DNA of 64,000 bases from Micromussa lordhowensis. Lineage: Eukaryota; Cnidaria; Anthozoa; Scleractinia; Lobophylliidae. The stretch lies in assembly GCA_964020085.1 (NCBI GenBank), contig OZ026607.1, positions 12,720,401 to 12,784,400 of the forward strand. The letters are read 5' to 3'. Under the pieces are notes generated by a model. It had not been told where the DNA came from, did not search any database, and was given only the letters and a program-made list of their open reading frames with translations. Every line of letters begins with the position of its first letter. The first letter of the stretch is position 1. Of this stretch, positions 11,001-19,817 are shown piece by piece. The position numbers and the translations under genes were made by a program.

Positions 11001-14000
11001 GGATCCGAATCTTAAAACATGATCAGTTTTGAGCACCTAACAAAACAAGTCTCGATAGAGAATTATGTGATAACATTTGCTCAATTAAATTTCGTTAGGT
11101 CACCGGGGTCATACATATGTTGTTATAGTTTCTACAAAGTTCCATTATGTCCTTCTATTTCTATACAAACAGGACTGAACGACCAACAGGATATCTCGTT
11201 CAGTGGCCCTACCACTGGTCAACACGGAACCAACTTGGGTAATGTTGGTCTCGGGAGTCAAACGAACAACGGATATGGATATGGATATAACTATGGCAGA
11301 CGAGGTGGGTTATACTTTTTGTACATGCAAATATATAGAAACTAAGATAAAGATCTCCGTTACTCTTGCAACAAGTTATACTGAGCTTGAAAACAGTTTT
11401 CTTCCATTGTCTTTGGATTTATGACAGGCTTTGAACAAAAATTCTAGCTGCTTTATAATGTATTCACTTAGTCAAGCCTAAAAGTGAAGGTGCCAATTCC
11501 ATTAATTAACAATGAAAGAAAAAGAGGACTTATTTTTCATGGATCTGAATCTTAAAACATGATCAGTTTTGAGCACATAAAAAAACAAATCTCGAAAGAG
11601 ATATATGTGATAACATTTGCTCAATTAAATTTCGTTAGGCCGCCGGGGTCATACATATGTTGTTATAGTTTCTACATAGTTTCATTATGTCCTTCTATTT
11701 CTATACAAACAGGACTGAACGACCAACAGGATATCTCGTTCAGTGGCCCTACCACTGGTCAACACGGAACCAACTTGGGTAATGTTGGTCTCGGGACTCA
11801 AACGAACAACGGATATGGATATGGATATTACTATGGCAGACGAGGTGGGTTATACTTTTTATACATGCAAATATATAGAAACTAAGATAAATATCTCGGT
11901 TACTCTTGTAACAAGTTATAAAGAGCATGGAAACGTTTTTCTTCGATTGTCTTTGGATTAATACCCGGCTTTTGAACAAAAAATCCAGCTGCTTTATAAC
12001 GCATTCACTTGGTCAAGCCTAAAAGTGGAAGTGCGAATTGCAATAATTAACAATGAAGGAATAAGAGGACTTGTTTTTCATGGATCCGAATCTTAAAACA
12101 TGATCAGTTTTGAGCACCTAACAAAACAAGTCTCGATAGAGATATATGTGATAACATTTGCTCAATTAAATTTCGTTAGGTCACCGGGGTCATACATATG
12201 TTGTTATAGTTTCTACATAGTTCCATTATGTCCTTCTATTTCTATACAAACAGGACTGAACGACCAACAGGATATCTCGTTCAGTGGCCCTACCACTGGT
12301 CAACACGGAACCAACTTGGGTAATGTTGGTCTCGGGAGTCAAACGAACAACGGATATGGATATGGATATTACTATGGCAGACGAGGTGGGTTATACTTTT
12401 TGTACATGCAAATATATAGAAACTAAGATAAAGATCTTCGTTACTCTTGCAACAAGTTATACTGAGCTTGAAAACAGTTTTCTTCCATTGTCTTTGGATT
12501 TATGACAGGCTTTGAACAAAAATTCTAGCTGCTTTATAATGTATTCACTTAGTCAAGCCTAAAAGTGAAGGTGCCAATTCCATTAATTAACAATGAAAGA
12601 AAAAGAGGACTTATTTTTCATGGATCTGAATCTTAAAACATGATTAGTTTTGAACACATAAAAAAACAAATCTCGAAAGAGATATATGTGATAACATATG
12701 CTCAATTAAATTTCGTTAGGCCGCCGGGGTCATACATATGTTGTTATAGTTTCTACATAGTTCCATTATGTCCTTCTATTTCTATACAAACAGGACTGAA
12801 CGACCAACAGGATATCTCGTTCAGTGGCCCTACCACTGGTCAACACGGAACCAACTTGGGTAATGTTGGTCTCGGGAGTCAAACGAACAACGGATATGGA
12901 TATGGATATTACTATGGAAGACGAGGTGGGTTATACTTTTTATACATGCAAATATATAGAAACTAAGATAAATATCTCGGTTACTCTTGAAACAAGTTAT
13001 AAAGAGCATGAAAACGTTTTTCTTCCATTGTCTTTGGATTAATACCCGGCTTTTGAACAAAAAATCCAGCTGCTTTATAACGCATTCACTTGGTCAAGCC
13101 TAAAAGTGGAGGTGCGAATTGCAATAATTAACAATGAAGGAATAAGAGGACTTGTTTTTCATGGATCCGAATCTTAAAACATGATCAGTTTTGAGCACCT
13201 AACAAAACAAGTCTCGATAGAGATATATGTGACAACATTTGCTCAATTAAATTTCGTTAGGTCACCGGGGTCATACATATGTTGTTATAGTTTCTACATA
13301 GTTCCATTATGTCCTTCTATTTCTATACAAACAGGACTGAACGACCAACAGGATATCTCGTTCAGTGGCCCTACCACTGGTCAACACGGAACCAACTTGG
13401 GTAATGTTGGTCTCGGGAGTCAAACGAACAACGGATATGGATATGGATATTACTATGGCAGACGAGGTGGGTTATACTTTTTGTACATGCAAATATATAG
13501 AAACTAAGATAAAGATCTTCGTTACTCTTGCAACAAGTTATACTGAGCTTGAAAACAGTTTTCTTCCATTGTCTTTGGATTTATGACAGGCTTTGAACAA
13601 AAATTCTAGCTGCTTTATAATGTATTCACTTAGTCAAGCCTAAAAGTGAAGGTGCCAATTCCATTAATTAACAATGAAAGAAAAAGAGGACTTATTTTCA
13701 TGGATCTGAATCTTAAAACATGATCAGTTTTGAGCACATAAAAAAACAAATCTCGAAAGAGATATATGTGATAACATTTGCTCAATTAAATTTCGTTAGG
13801 CCGCCGGGGTCATACATATGTTGTTATAGTTTCTACATAGTTCCATTATGTCCTTCTATTTCTATACAAACAGGACTGAACGACCAACAGGATATCTCGT
13901 TCAGTGGCCCTACCACTGGTCAACACGGAACCAACTTGGGTAATGTTGGTCTCGGGAGTCAAACGAACAACGGATATGGATATGGATATTACTATGGCAG

Positions 14001-17000
14001 ACGAGGTGGGTTATACTTTTTATACATGCAAATATATAGAAACTAAGATAAATATCTCGGTTACTCTTGTAACAAGTTATAAAGAGCATGAAAACGTTTT
14101 TCTTCTATTGTCTTTGGATTAATACCCGGCTTTTGAACAAAAAATCCAGCTGCTTTATAACGCATTCACTTGGTCAAGCCTAAAAGTGGAGGTGCGAATT
14201 GCAATAATTAACAATGAAGGAATAAGAGGACTTGTTTTTCATGGATCCGAATCTTAAAACATGATCAGTTTTGAGCACCTAACAAAACAAGTCTCGACAG
14301 AGATATATGTGATAACATTTGCTCAATTAAATTTCGTTAGGTCACCGGGGTCATACATATGTTGTTATAGTTTCTACATAGTTCCATTATGTCCTTCTAT
14401 TTCTATACAAACAGGACTGAACGACCAACAGGATATCTCGTTCAGTGGCCCTACCACTGGTCAACACGGAACCAACTTGGGTAATGTTGGTCTCGGGAGT
14501 CAAACGAACAACGGATATGGATATGGATATTACTATGGCAGACGAGGTGGGTTATACTTTTTGTACATGCAAATATATAGAAACTAAGATAAAGATCTTC
14601 GTTACTCTTGCAACAAGTTATACTGAGCTTGAAAACAGTTTTCTTCCATTGTCTTTGGATTTATGACAGGCTTTGAACAAAAATTCTAGCTGCTTTATAA
14701 TGTATTCACTTAGTCAAGCCTAAAAGTGAAGGTGCCAATTCCATTAATTAACAATGAAAGAAAAAGAGGACTTATTTTTCATGGATCTGAATCTTAAAAC
14801 ATGATTAGTTTTGAGCACATAAAAAAACAAATCTCGAAAGAGATATATGTGATAACATATGCTCAATTAAATTTCGTTAGGCCGCCGGGGTCATACATAT
14901 GTTGTTATAGTTTCTACATAGTTCCATTATGTCCTTCTATTTCTATACAAACAGGACTGAACGACCAACAGGATATCTCGTTCAGTGGCCCTACCACTGG
15001 TCAACACGGAACCAACTTGGGTAATGTTGGTCTCGGGAGTCAAACGAACAACGGATATGGATATGGATATTACTATGGCAGACGAGGTGGGTTATACTTT
15101 TTGTACATGCAAATATATAGAAACTAAGATAAAGATCTTCGTTACTCTTGCAACAAGTTATACTGAGCATGAAAACAGTTTTCTTCCATTGTCTTTGGAT
15201 TTATGACAGGGTTTGAACAAAAATTCTAGCTGCTTTATAATGTATTCACTTAGTCAAGCCTAAAAGTGGAGGTGCCAATTCCATTAATTAACAATGAAAG
15301 AAAAAGAGGACCTATTTTTCATGGATCTGAATCTTAAAACATGATTAGTTTTGAGCACCTAAAAAACAAATCTCGAAAGAGATATATGTGATAACATTTG
15401 CTCAATAAACTTTCGCAAGGCCCCATAGTCGTACATATGTTGTTATAGTTTCTACATAGTTCCATTATGTCCTTCTATTTCTATAGAAACAGGACTGAAC
15501 GACCAGCAGGATATCTCGTTCAGTGGCCCTACCACTGGTCAACACGGAACCAACTTGGGTAATGTTGGTCTCGGGACTCAAACGAATGGCAGACGAGGTG
15601 GGTTCTACCTCTTGTACATGGAAATATATAGAAACTAAGATAAAGATTAAAGATTTACCCAAATTCCTTTCTTGACACCTTGATAAGAAGAAAGATTGGG
15701 GCAGTCATTATCGGTGTCTATCGAAAGCCCACACATACTGACAGATACCTGGACTTTAACTCTCATCACGAGTTAAAACACAAAAAAGTACCGCCTCTAC
15801 CCTTCTAAATCGGGCACTCAACCTCCCGAGCACCGCTGAAAGAGTAAGGAAAGAGCTGACCTACGTCTCTGCGTTAAAATCAAATGGCTACCCATCAGCA
15901 ACTATGTCCAAAATCTTAAAGAAGAAATCGACCCCTGAAGCCATTCCTTCCCCTGAACAGTTGGTGGGGATGTTTTTTAGGTGGACAGAACCACCAGACT
16001 CCCAAAATGGTTTCGCAGTTTTACCATACATCAAAGGTGTAACTGAACCACTTACAAGAATTCTCAACAACAATGGCATCCGAGCCACCACCAGACCGGT
16101 TAAGACCCTGCAACAGGAATTTGCGTCCCCAAATCTAGACCGCCATTAGATCGGCAAACGGATGTTGTCTACAAAATCTCCTTACATCGGAGAAAGGGGT
16201 AGATGCTTACACACTAGAAAAAAGGAGCACATACGAAACACCAAAGTTTTTAAAAATGGTTCCAATATTGCCAGCCTACTTGGCTCGAAGGCCACACTAT
16301 TGATTTTGAGAATGCACGCGTTATCGACAGAAGCAATTCACGCGTAAGAAAAACGCTGGAGTCTTGGCACACTGCAATTACTAGCCAGGCAGACAATAAT
16401 TCTACGCAGTTGCCAAGACAATACTCAATTTTGTTATAATGTTATCCATGTTATTTGCATTTTATTGTCACACAAGTATTTCTTTTGTATTTGTATATTT
16501 ATTTATTTGTTCGTTATTTTCTCACCTTTTTGTATATTTATTTTTACCTCCGCTCTTTACACTTCGCTTTTAAAGATTGCAGACTGGCAATCGAAAGCTC
16601 GTATTTTTAACCAGAGAACGTCTTTTTAACTTTTTAATTAAGATAAAGATCTCGGTTACTCTAGTAATAAGTCCTTCTAGTAGTTAACTTTTTCCACAGT
16701 ACAAGTTATAAGTTACCGTAATATATATATAACCGGGAGGGCACATTGTATACATAATTGTATTTCGCTCGCTGTTTATACAGTTTGAGCACTCTAGAGT
16801 CACCGCGCGAACTGAAATTCAGAGGAGTGTAACCTGGGCTATACTTAACACCGACTAACAAGGGGAGGGAGGAGTGCGGGGGGTACCGATGCATAATGAA
16901 AAAAACTAGATGAATAAACGAAACATGCAGCAAGAAGTCCTCTACACTTTACACTAGGTAAGATTTACAAGCTGCTGCTGGTAAGTCAAATTCTGTAGCC

Positions 17001-17452
17001 ACGCATATAATATAAAAAGACACCATTGTTTACAGAAAGACACGGAGTTTTGTTCAATTGTACTGTATGCCTTTTTATAGAATGACGTTCAGTTTACGTC
17101 GCGGCGCCAAACATCCAGAAATCTCCCAGCCATACATACCAACCATCGCCGAGCCATACATTCCGTCCATCTACCGCGCCGTCAGATGTCATTTACAAAC
17201 TATTCATGATTAATCTTCTTGTTTTGTCTGCTCAACAAGCGAAATATAGAAAGCTACTTATTTTTATAGAAAAATAAGGGTTTTGGTTAATTGTACTGTA
17301 TGCCTTCTTTTTTCTTTACAGAGGTACGCTCAGCAGGTTACTCTCCGCCATACGTCTCATATCCATTGCGCCCGGTGCCGCTCCTCCCTTATGACGTGTA
17401 CTACGTGCGCAAGGTGTCTCATGGGGCCACCGGTGGCAATGTTGGCCAATAG
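8016..17452 (+). CDS. Secreted poly-exon repeat precursor (15 exons, 586 aa model)
   Basis: Model: exons 8016-8087, 8194-8224, twelve module exons between 9473 and 15597, and 17322-17452. Total coding length is 1761 nt, an exact multiple of three. Exon 1 encodes signal peptide MKCFGFFIITWALVAS. Exon 2 adds DEDQGKDKNS, an acidic linker. Each module has the order GLNDQQDISFSGPTTGQ, then HGTNLGNVGLG(S/T)QT, then (in most) NNGYGYGYYYGRR. All module exons are phase 1-1, so any number can be joined. The family is not one I recognise. Gly-Arg-Arg at every module end suggests cleavage at dibasic sites and C-terminal amidation; a structural secreted repeat protein is the main alternative. Two paralogs (25992, 63690) share the leader exons. 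Splicing is inferred, not observed. Confidence 0.75.
8194..8224 (+). CDS. Array gene exon 2: acidic linker
   Basis: 31 bases between a pyrimidine-rich AACAG acceptor and donor GTTAGT encode DEDQGKDKNS plus the first base of the next codon (phase 1). The paralog exons read DEDQDKNEDL and DEDQDKDKNS. Length and phase are conserved in all three, which makes this a real micro-exon. Confidence 0.85.
8225..9472 (+). other. Intron 2 of the array gene, with a foldback element
   Basis: No coding exon seen. About 8488-8615 is a foldback: TTGTTCAACTCG and CGAGTTGAACAC lie in opposite arms, with ACGAACTTTATC and GATAAAATTCGT outside them. From about 9300 the sequence becomes the first, diverged, spacer of the module array. 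Confidence 0.6.
9473..9583 (+). CDS. Module exon R1 (short type, 37 codons)
   Basis: Acceptor TTTTCATAG, donor GTGCGT, phase 1-1. It encodes ETGLNDQQDISFSG..., the HGTNLGNVGLGTQT core and NGRR, lacking the Gly-Tyr tail found in R2 and R4-R11. Confidence 0.8.
9988..10125 (+). CDS. Module exon R2 (long variant, 46 codons)
   Basis: Acceptor TTCTACAG, donor GTGGGT. Diverged start EIRLNDQRD and QQGTNLGNVG core; tail NKGDGYGYYYGRR. The only module with Lys-Gly-Asp before the Tyr-rich tail. Confidence 0.8.
10526..10597 (+). other. Recombinant half-module, possible chimeric exon
   Basis: A TATAG acceptor and the first 27 bases of a module (ETGLNDQQD) run straight into intron sequence at a shared GATAT, so an unequal exchange with 5-bp microhomology deleted the rest. 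By chance the junction stays open and meets a GTAAAC donor at 10598 in phase 1. If used, it would add 24 codons (72 nt) with two cysteines (DICDNICSINFRKAAR) without shifting the frame. Confidence 0.55.
10656..10766 (+). CDS. Module exon R3 (short type, 37 codons)
   Basis: Acceptor TCTATAG, donor GTGGGT, phase 1-1. ETGLNDQQDISFSG core, one Leu to Phe change (GTNFGNVG), ends TNGRR with no Tyr tail. Confidence 0.8.
11173..15086 (+). CDS. Module exons R4-R11 (eight long modules, 44 codons each)
   Basis: All eight are 132 nt with donor GTGGGT. The usual acceptor TATAG is TATAC here, so the next AG, six bases downstream (ACAAACAG), must be used. That drops Glu-Thr and keeps the frame: modules run from GLNDQQD to YYYGRR (YNYGRR in R4). 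Protein differences are confined to Ser/Thr in GLG(S/T)QT and the R4 Tyr to Asn. R7 has one silent change in the Gly codon before Arg-Arg. Confidence 0.78.
15487..15597 (+). CDS. Module exon R12 (short type, 37 codons)
   Basis: Regains the TATAG acceptor; ETGLNDQQDISFSG start, TQTNGRR end, donor GTGGGT. R12 resembles R1 and R3 rather than its neighbours, so it marks the 3' edge of the homogenised block. Confidence 0.8.
15648..16638 (+). mobile_element. 5'-truncated Penelope-like element with 12-bp TSD
   Basis: Flanked by TAAGATAAAGAT at 15636-15647 and 16639-16650; the array-gene spacer continues on both sides. Inside are PLE pieces in broken frames: VYRKPTHTDRYLDF (RT thumb side), then from 15904 the linker ending GFAVLPYIKGVTEPL, and SPYIGERGR of GIY-YIG near 16180. 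RT motifs with catalytic residues are missing, so it was dead on arrival. It sits in the intron after R12 in the sense orientation. Confidence 0.88.
16651..17080 (+). other. Remainder of the last long intron of the array gene
   Basis: No coding exon. The end of this stretch (AATTGTACTGTATGCC and the pyrimidine tract) is homologous to the intron end before exon 3 of the 26-kb paralog, and recurs just before 17322. Confidence 0.5.
17081..17200 (+). pseudogene. Duplicated, probably skipped terminal exon
   Basis: Follows a good TTTTTATAG acceptor and aligns with the first half of exon 3 of the 26-kb paralog (TTTACGTCGC, then CATTCCGTCCATCTACCG). Joined in the gene's phase it reads Glu then TGA. 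An alternative AG 12 bases on would give VYVAAPNIQK and then a frame unlike the paralog, while the paralog-like PYIPSIYR is in a third frame. Most simply a decayed copy of the terminal exon that is spliced out; use would truncate the protein. Confidence 0.55.
17322..17452 (+). CDS. Array gene terminal exon
   Basis: Acceptor TTTCTTTACAG; phase 1 gives EVRSAGYSPPYVSYPLRPV, a Pro/Tyr-rich stretch, then VRKVSHGATGGNVGQ and TAG (17450-17452). The end echoes the module core (HGTNLGNVG). Right after TAG, GGAACCAACT matches a module again, so the stop may be a substitution that shortened the protein. The AACAGCAGAAAATGA further on matches the paralog's end in another frame. Confidence 0.65.
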
Positions 17453-17619
17453 GGAACCAACTCGGGGACATCAATTGAACAGCAGAAAATGAATGAAGGT
17501 TTCTCTCCTGGCCTCAGTCATCTTGAGTCTGAAAAGCGTTTAGTAATGTTTTAATGCGGTTTTAGAGTTGATGGCATCTCATCACTTACGGGAAGTAATA
17601 ATTGTAGAAGTAGGAAGAA

Positions 17620-17625
17620 AATAAA
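17620..17625 (+). terminator. Polyadenylation signal of the array gene
   Basis: AATAAA about 170 bases after the stop, in a 3' UTR homologous to that of the 26-kb paralog (GATGGCATCTCATCA, then GGTGTTTGAAAAGC after the signal). Confidence 0.75.
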
Positions 17626-18140
17626 GGTGTTTGAAAAGCAGTCTTACTGTTTACTGATCAGCCACACATTCATTGGCGTTTGCTGGGATTTTTTTGCATT
17701 TTGGGTTTGGTTGAACGAGAAAAATGTTCTGAAAATGGTGACACTGGATCCAAGAGTATTACGTGACTCAGTCAGCAACCAAATCTAATGGAGAGCTGAA
17801 GCTAGCTAGCAGTTTCGTTCACGTGCCTTAAAATTTCCATAACAATATCTCCGATCCTCGCCTCTGAACATACATTCCCCGGCCTCTAAAAACTTGTACT
17901 GCCGGATGGGTACACCTCGTATCTTGAAGAGAATGTCAAGATATTCTAACACAACAGTTAAACATTTACTATTCAATATGACTCGTTGAGTATCCTCTTT
18001 ATCCAATTGCATGTTGTTTGCTTTATCTTTTAAGTTATGTTTTCGACGATTCTTGATTTTTTCAACATCCCAGGTGTTCGTCTCAGCATCATAGTTAGTT
18101 TTTGAGTCAGAAGTCAGGTTTTTAACAGTGTTGTCGTAGT
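17626..18140. other. 3' flank shared with the 26-kb paralog
   Basis: To about 17885 it aligns with 27290-27535 (AGTATTACGTGACTCAG, TAAAATTTCCAT), which marks the downstream edge of the ancestral gene duplication. The rest shows nothing I recognise. Confidence 0.6.
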
Positions 18141-18361
18141 TTGAACTCGTGCATGGCTCATTTGTATCTCATGAGAACCAGCCTGAACTTTGCTTATTTG
18201 TCAGGTTTCCAAGCAATATAATTTCTGGACCGACCCGTTCCGAAAACGATCGACATCTTTGTGTGTGAGATGGACCAAGAATTTCTTCCCAAAACACAGC
18301 AATTTGTAAATTATATTGTTCACGAAGAGCGCGTACATGATAACGTAAAGCTGCCCCGCTA

Positions 18362-18740
18362 TCATCCCCAGTTTCCACTTTCCGTTAACGCTGGTAGGTA
18401 TTCCCGGAGCCAACGTTTCCAGAAGTGCTGGGTCATAACTTGTGCGTGCTTCCAGCCCTTTCGGCTGCACAAGTCCTTGTCGTTGACGACATTTGGCGGG
18501 AAATTAGGGCTTCTTTGTCGGGGCAGAAAGTGATCCGGCGTTGAGGCCTCTTTGTCGCGATAATCAGTGCTGACATGAGTTAGAGGGCGACCATTCATTA
18601 ATGACTCCACTTCAGCCATAAATGTAAGCAACGTTTCATCATTGACTCCGCACTACTTTCCCACAACTGCTTTAAGCACTCTTTTAGCACACTGAACGAA
18701 AAGTTCCCACGCACCTCCAAAGTGCGGTAAAGACGGTAGG
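18362..18740 (-). pseudogene. BEL/Pao integrase C-terminal remnant
   Basis: FGGAWELFVQCAK, a TAG, then AEVESLMNGRPLTHVSTD, TPDHFLPRQRSPNFPP and FWKRWLREYLPALTE: the end of the integrase core and the following DUF5641-type region. The TAG inside and the missing catalytic part make it inactive. Confidence 0.82.
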
Positions 18741-19122
18741 TTGACGTGTCATTGCACTCTTTCGTCGGACAACTAATTAACAATTCAATCACTGTCTAGG
18801 CACTTGAGGGCTTCTCGGAGTTCTTTTTCGGCCCCGACAAAGTTAGTGCCGTTATCCGATCAAATATTGGCTGGCCGTCCACGTCTGGCCATCAAGCAAG
18901 AATCAGTGTCCAACGGGTGAGCTATGTTAAGTGTACCGCCCGCGTAGTCAAGCACGTAAAAAGCACACCGTAACGCTTTTCTGTTTTTCTTCCATGGCGC
19001 ACAAGTATTGGGCCAAAGTAATCAACTTCGGTATTTGGGAGGCTGCTCATATCTGGCTGATAGCTGGTAGTCTCGAATCAAGCAGATCAACCATGACAGG
19101 CGGTTTGGGTTTCGCTCGTAGT

Positions 19123-19439
19123 CTACGGCATGACGGACAACTTGACGAAATCTTTTGAACCTTTTTGCCTCCAATACGTTTGCTCCCTTGCTCCCTGCAG
19201 GTTCAACTGCGGTATTGTCCAGGCTTCTTCTACGGCTATCTGGACACCTGTTTCTAGTCCTTCAACGGCATAAACGTGGAATGACACTTTTCTCGAACGT
19301 ACTGGTTCACCAGACGAATTAATAGTGCCAAGTTGTAAAGGGCTATCCTTACCAACCAGACCATTAGCGTCAGCAAAGTTTTCCAAGATAATGAAGTTTG
19401 GCTGCCAGAGTCCAGCTTTAACCCCACTGGAGGTTGCAA
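19123..19439 (-). pseudogene. BEL/Pao aspartic protease-like remnant
   Basis: A segment with LKLDSGSQTS, the position of the D-(T/S)-G active site in DUF1758 proteases, is followed in another frame by GLVGKDSPLQLGTINSSG and ending in EEAWTIPQLNLQ. One frameshift separates the halves. Confidence 0.65.
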
Positions 19440-19817
19440 CTGCTATGGGTACGATTTACAGGAGAACAGCAGAGGGGGCGAAGTTCGCAGACGAAGCTCC
19501 GACGAAGACGGGTGCTGCGGCGTTCAAAGTAGAGACGGGTGGCGCGCTGTTCAAAGGTGGCGGAGCAACGAAAACCGGTGCCGCGCCATGGATTAGCGGG
19601 TGGTGGTATTTTACAGCCTTCCACAAAAAAATTCCACGTCACATTCACTATAAATTTGTCTGTGTTTCTTGTTGCGTATCAGACAGGTGTTGGCTGTGGG
19701 CAAGCACTGATTCCCTGTCATGGCACCTGTAGCTAGGGTTGAGCATCTGTGAAGCTGCTCTTGACGGTTGTCGATGCCTTGATCTCCCTTTCTCAGCGGT
19801 CTTCTATAGCGGTCTTC

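Larger units (their letters stand above)
9473..15597 (+). repeat. Tandem array of 12 module exons and spacers
   Basis: Module exons: R1 9473-9583, R2 9988-10125, R3 10656-10766, R4 11173-11304, R5 11713-11844, R6 12254-12385, R7 12794-12925, R8 13335-13466, R9 13874-14005, R10 14415-14546, R11 14955-15086, R12 15487-15597. From R4 on, the spacing is 539-541 bp. R4/R6/R8/R10 share one downstream spacer type and R5/R7/R9 another, so the array is a dimeric higher-order repeat of about 1081 bp; R11 is hybrid, with the even-type spacer. Units within a class are nearly identical, including the intron parts, which points to recent unequal exchange. R1-R3 at the 5' edge and R12 at the 3' edge are the most diverged. 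Confidence 0.93.

Noticed and set aside
11173..15086. CRISPR-like or satellite array
   Set aside because: Repeat period is 540 bp with splice-bounded coding modules and near-identical spacers; this is a eukaryotic exon array.
11019..15127. Repeated 108-codon + strand frames starting MISFEH
   Set aside because: They join spacer to module exon in the same frame and are open only in the homogenised units and R2; R1, R3 and R12 have a TAA in the spacer part. They reflect recent copying, not separate genes.
9509..15206. Repeated 72-73 codon frames starting MALPLVN and minus-strand frames in the array
   Set aside because: Shadows of the module exons in other frames; they run past the donor sites.
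19325..19732. 135-codon + strand frame inside the BEL/Pao element
   Set aside because: Antisense to the gag-protease part of the relic; no independent evidence.
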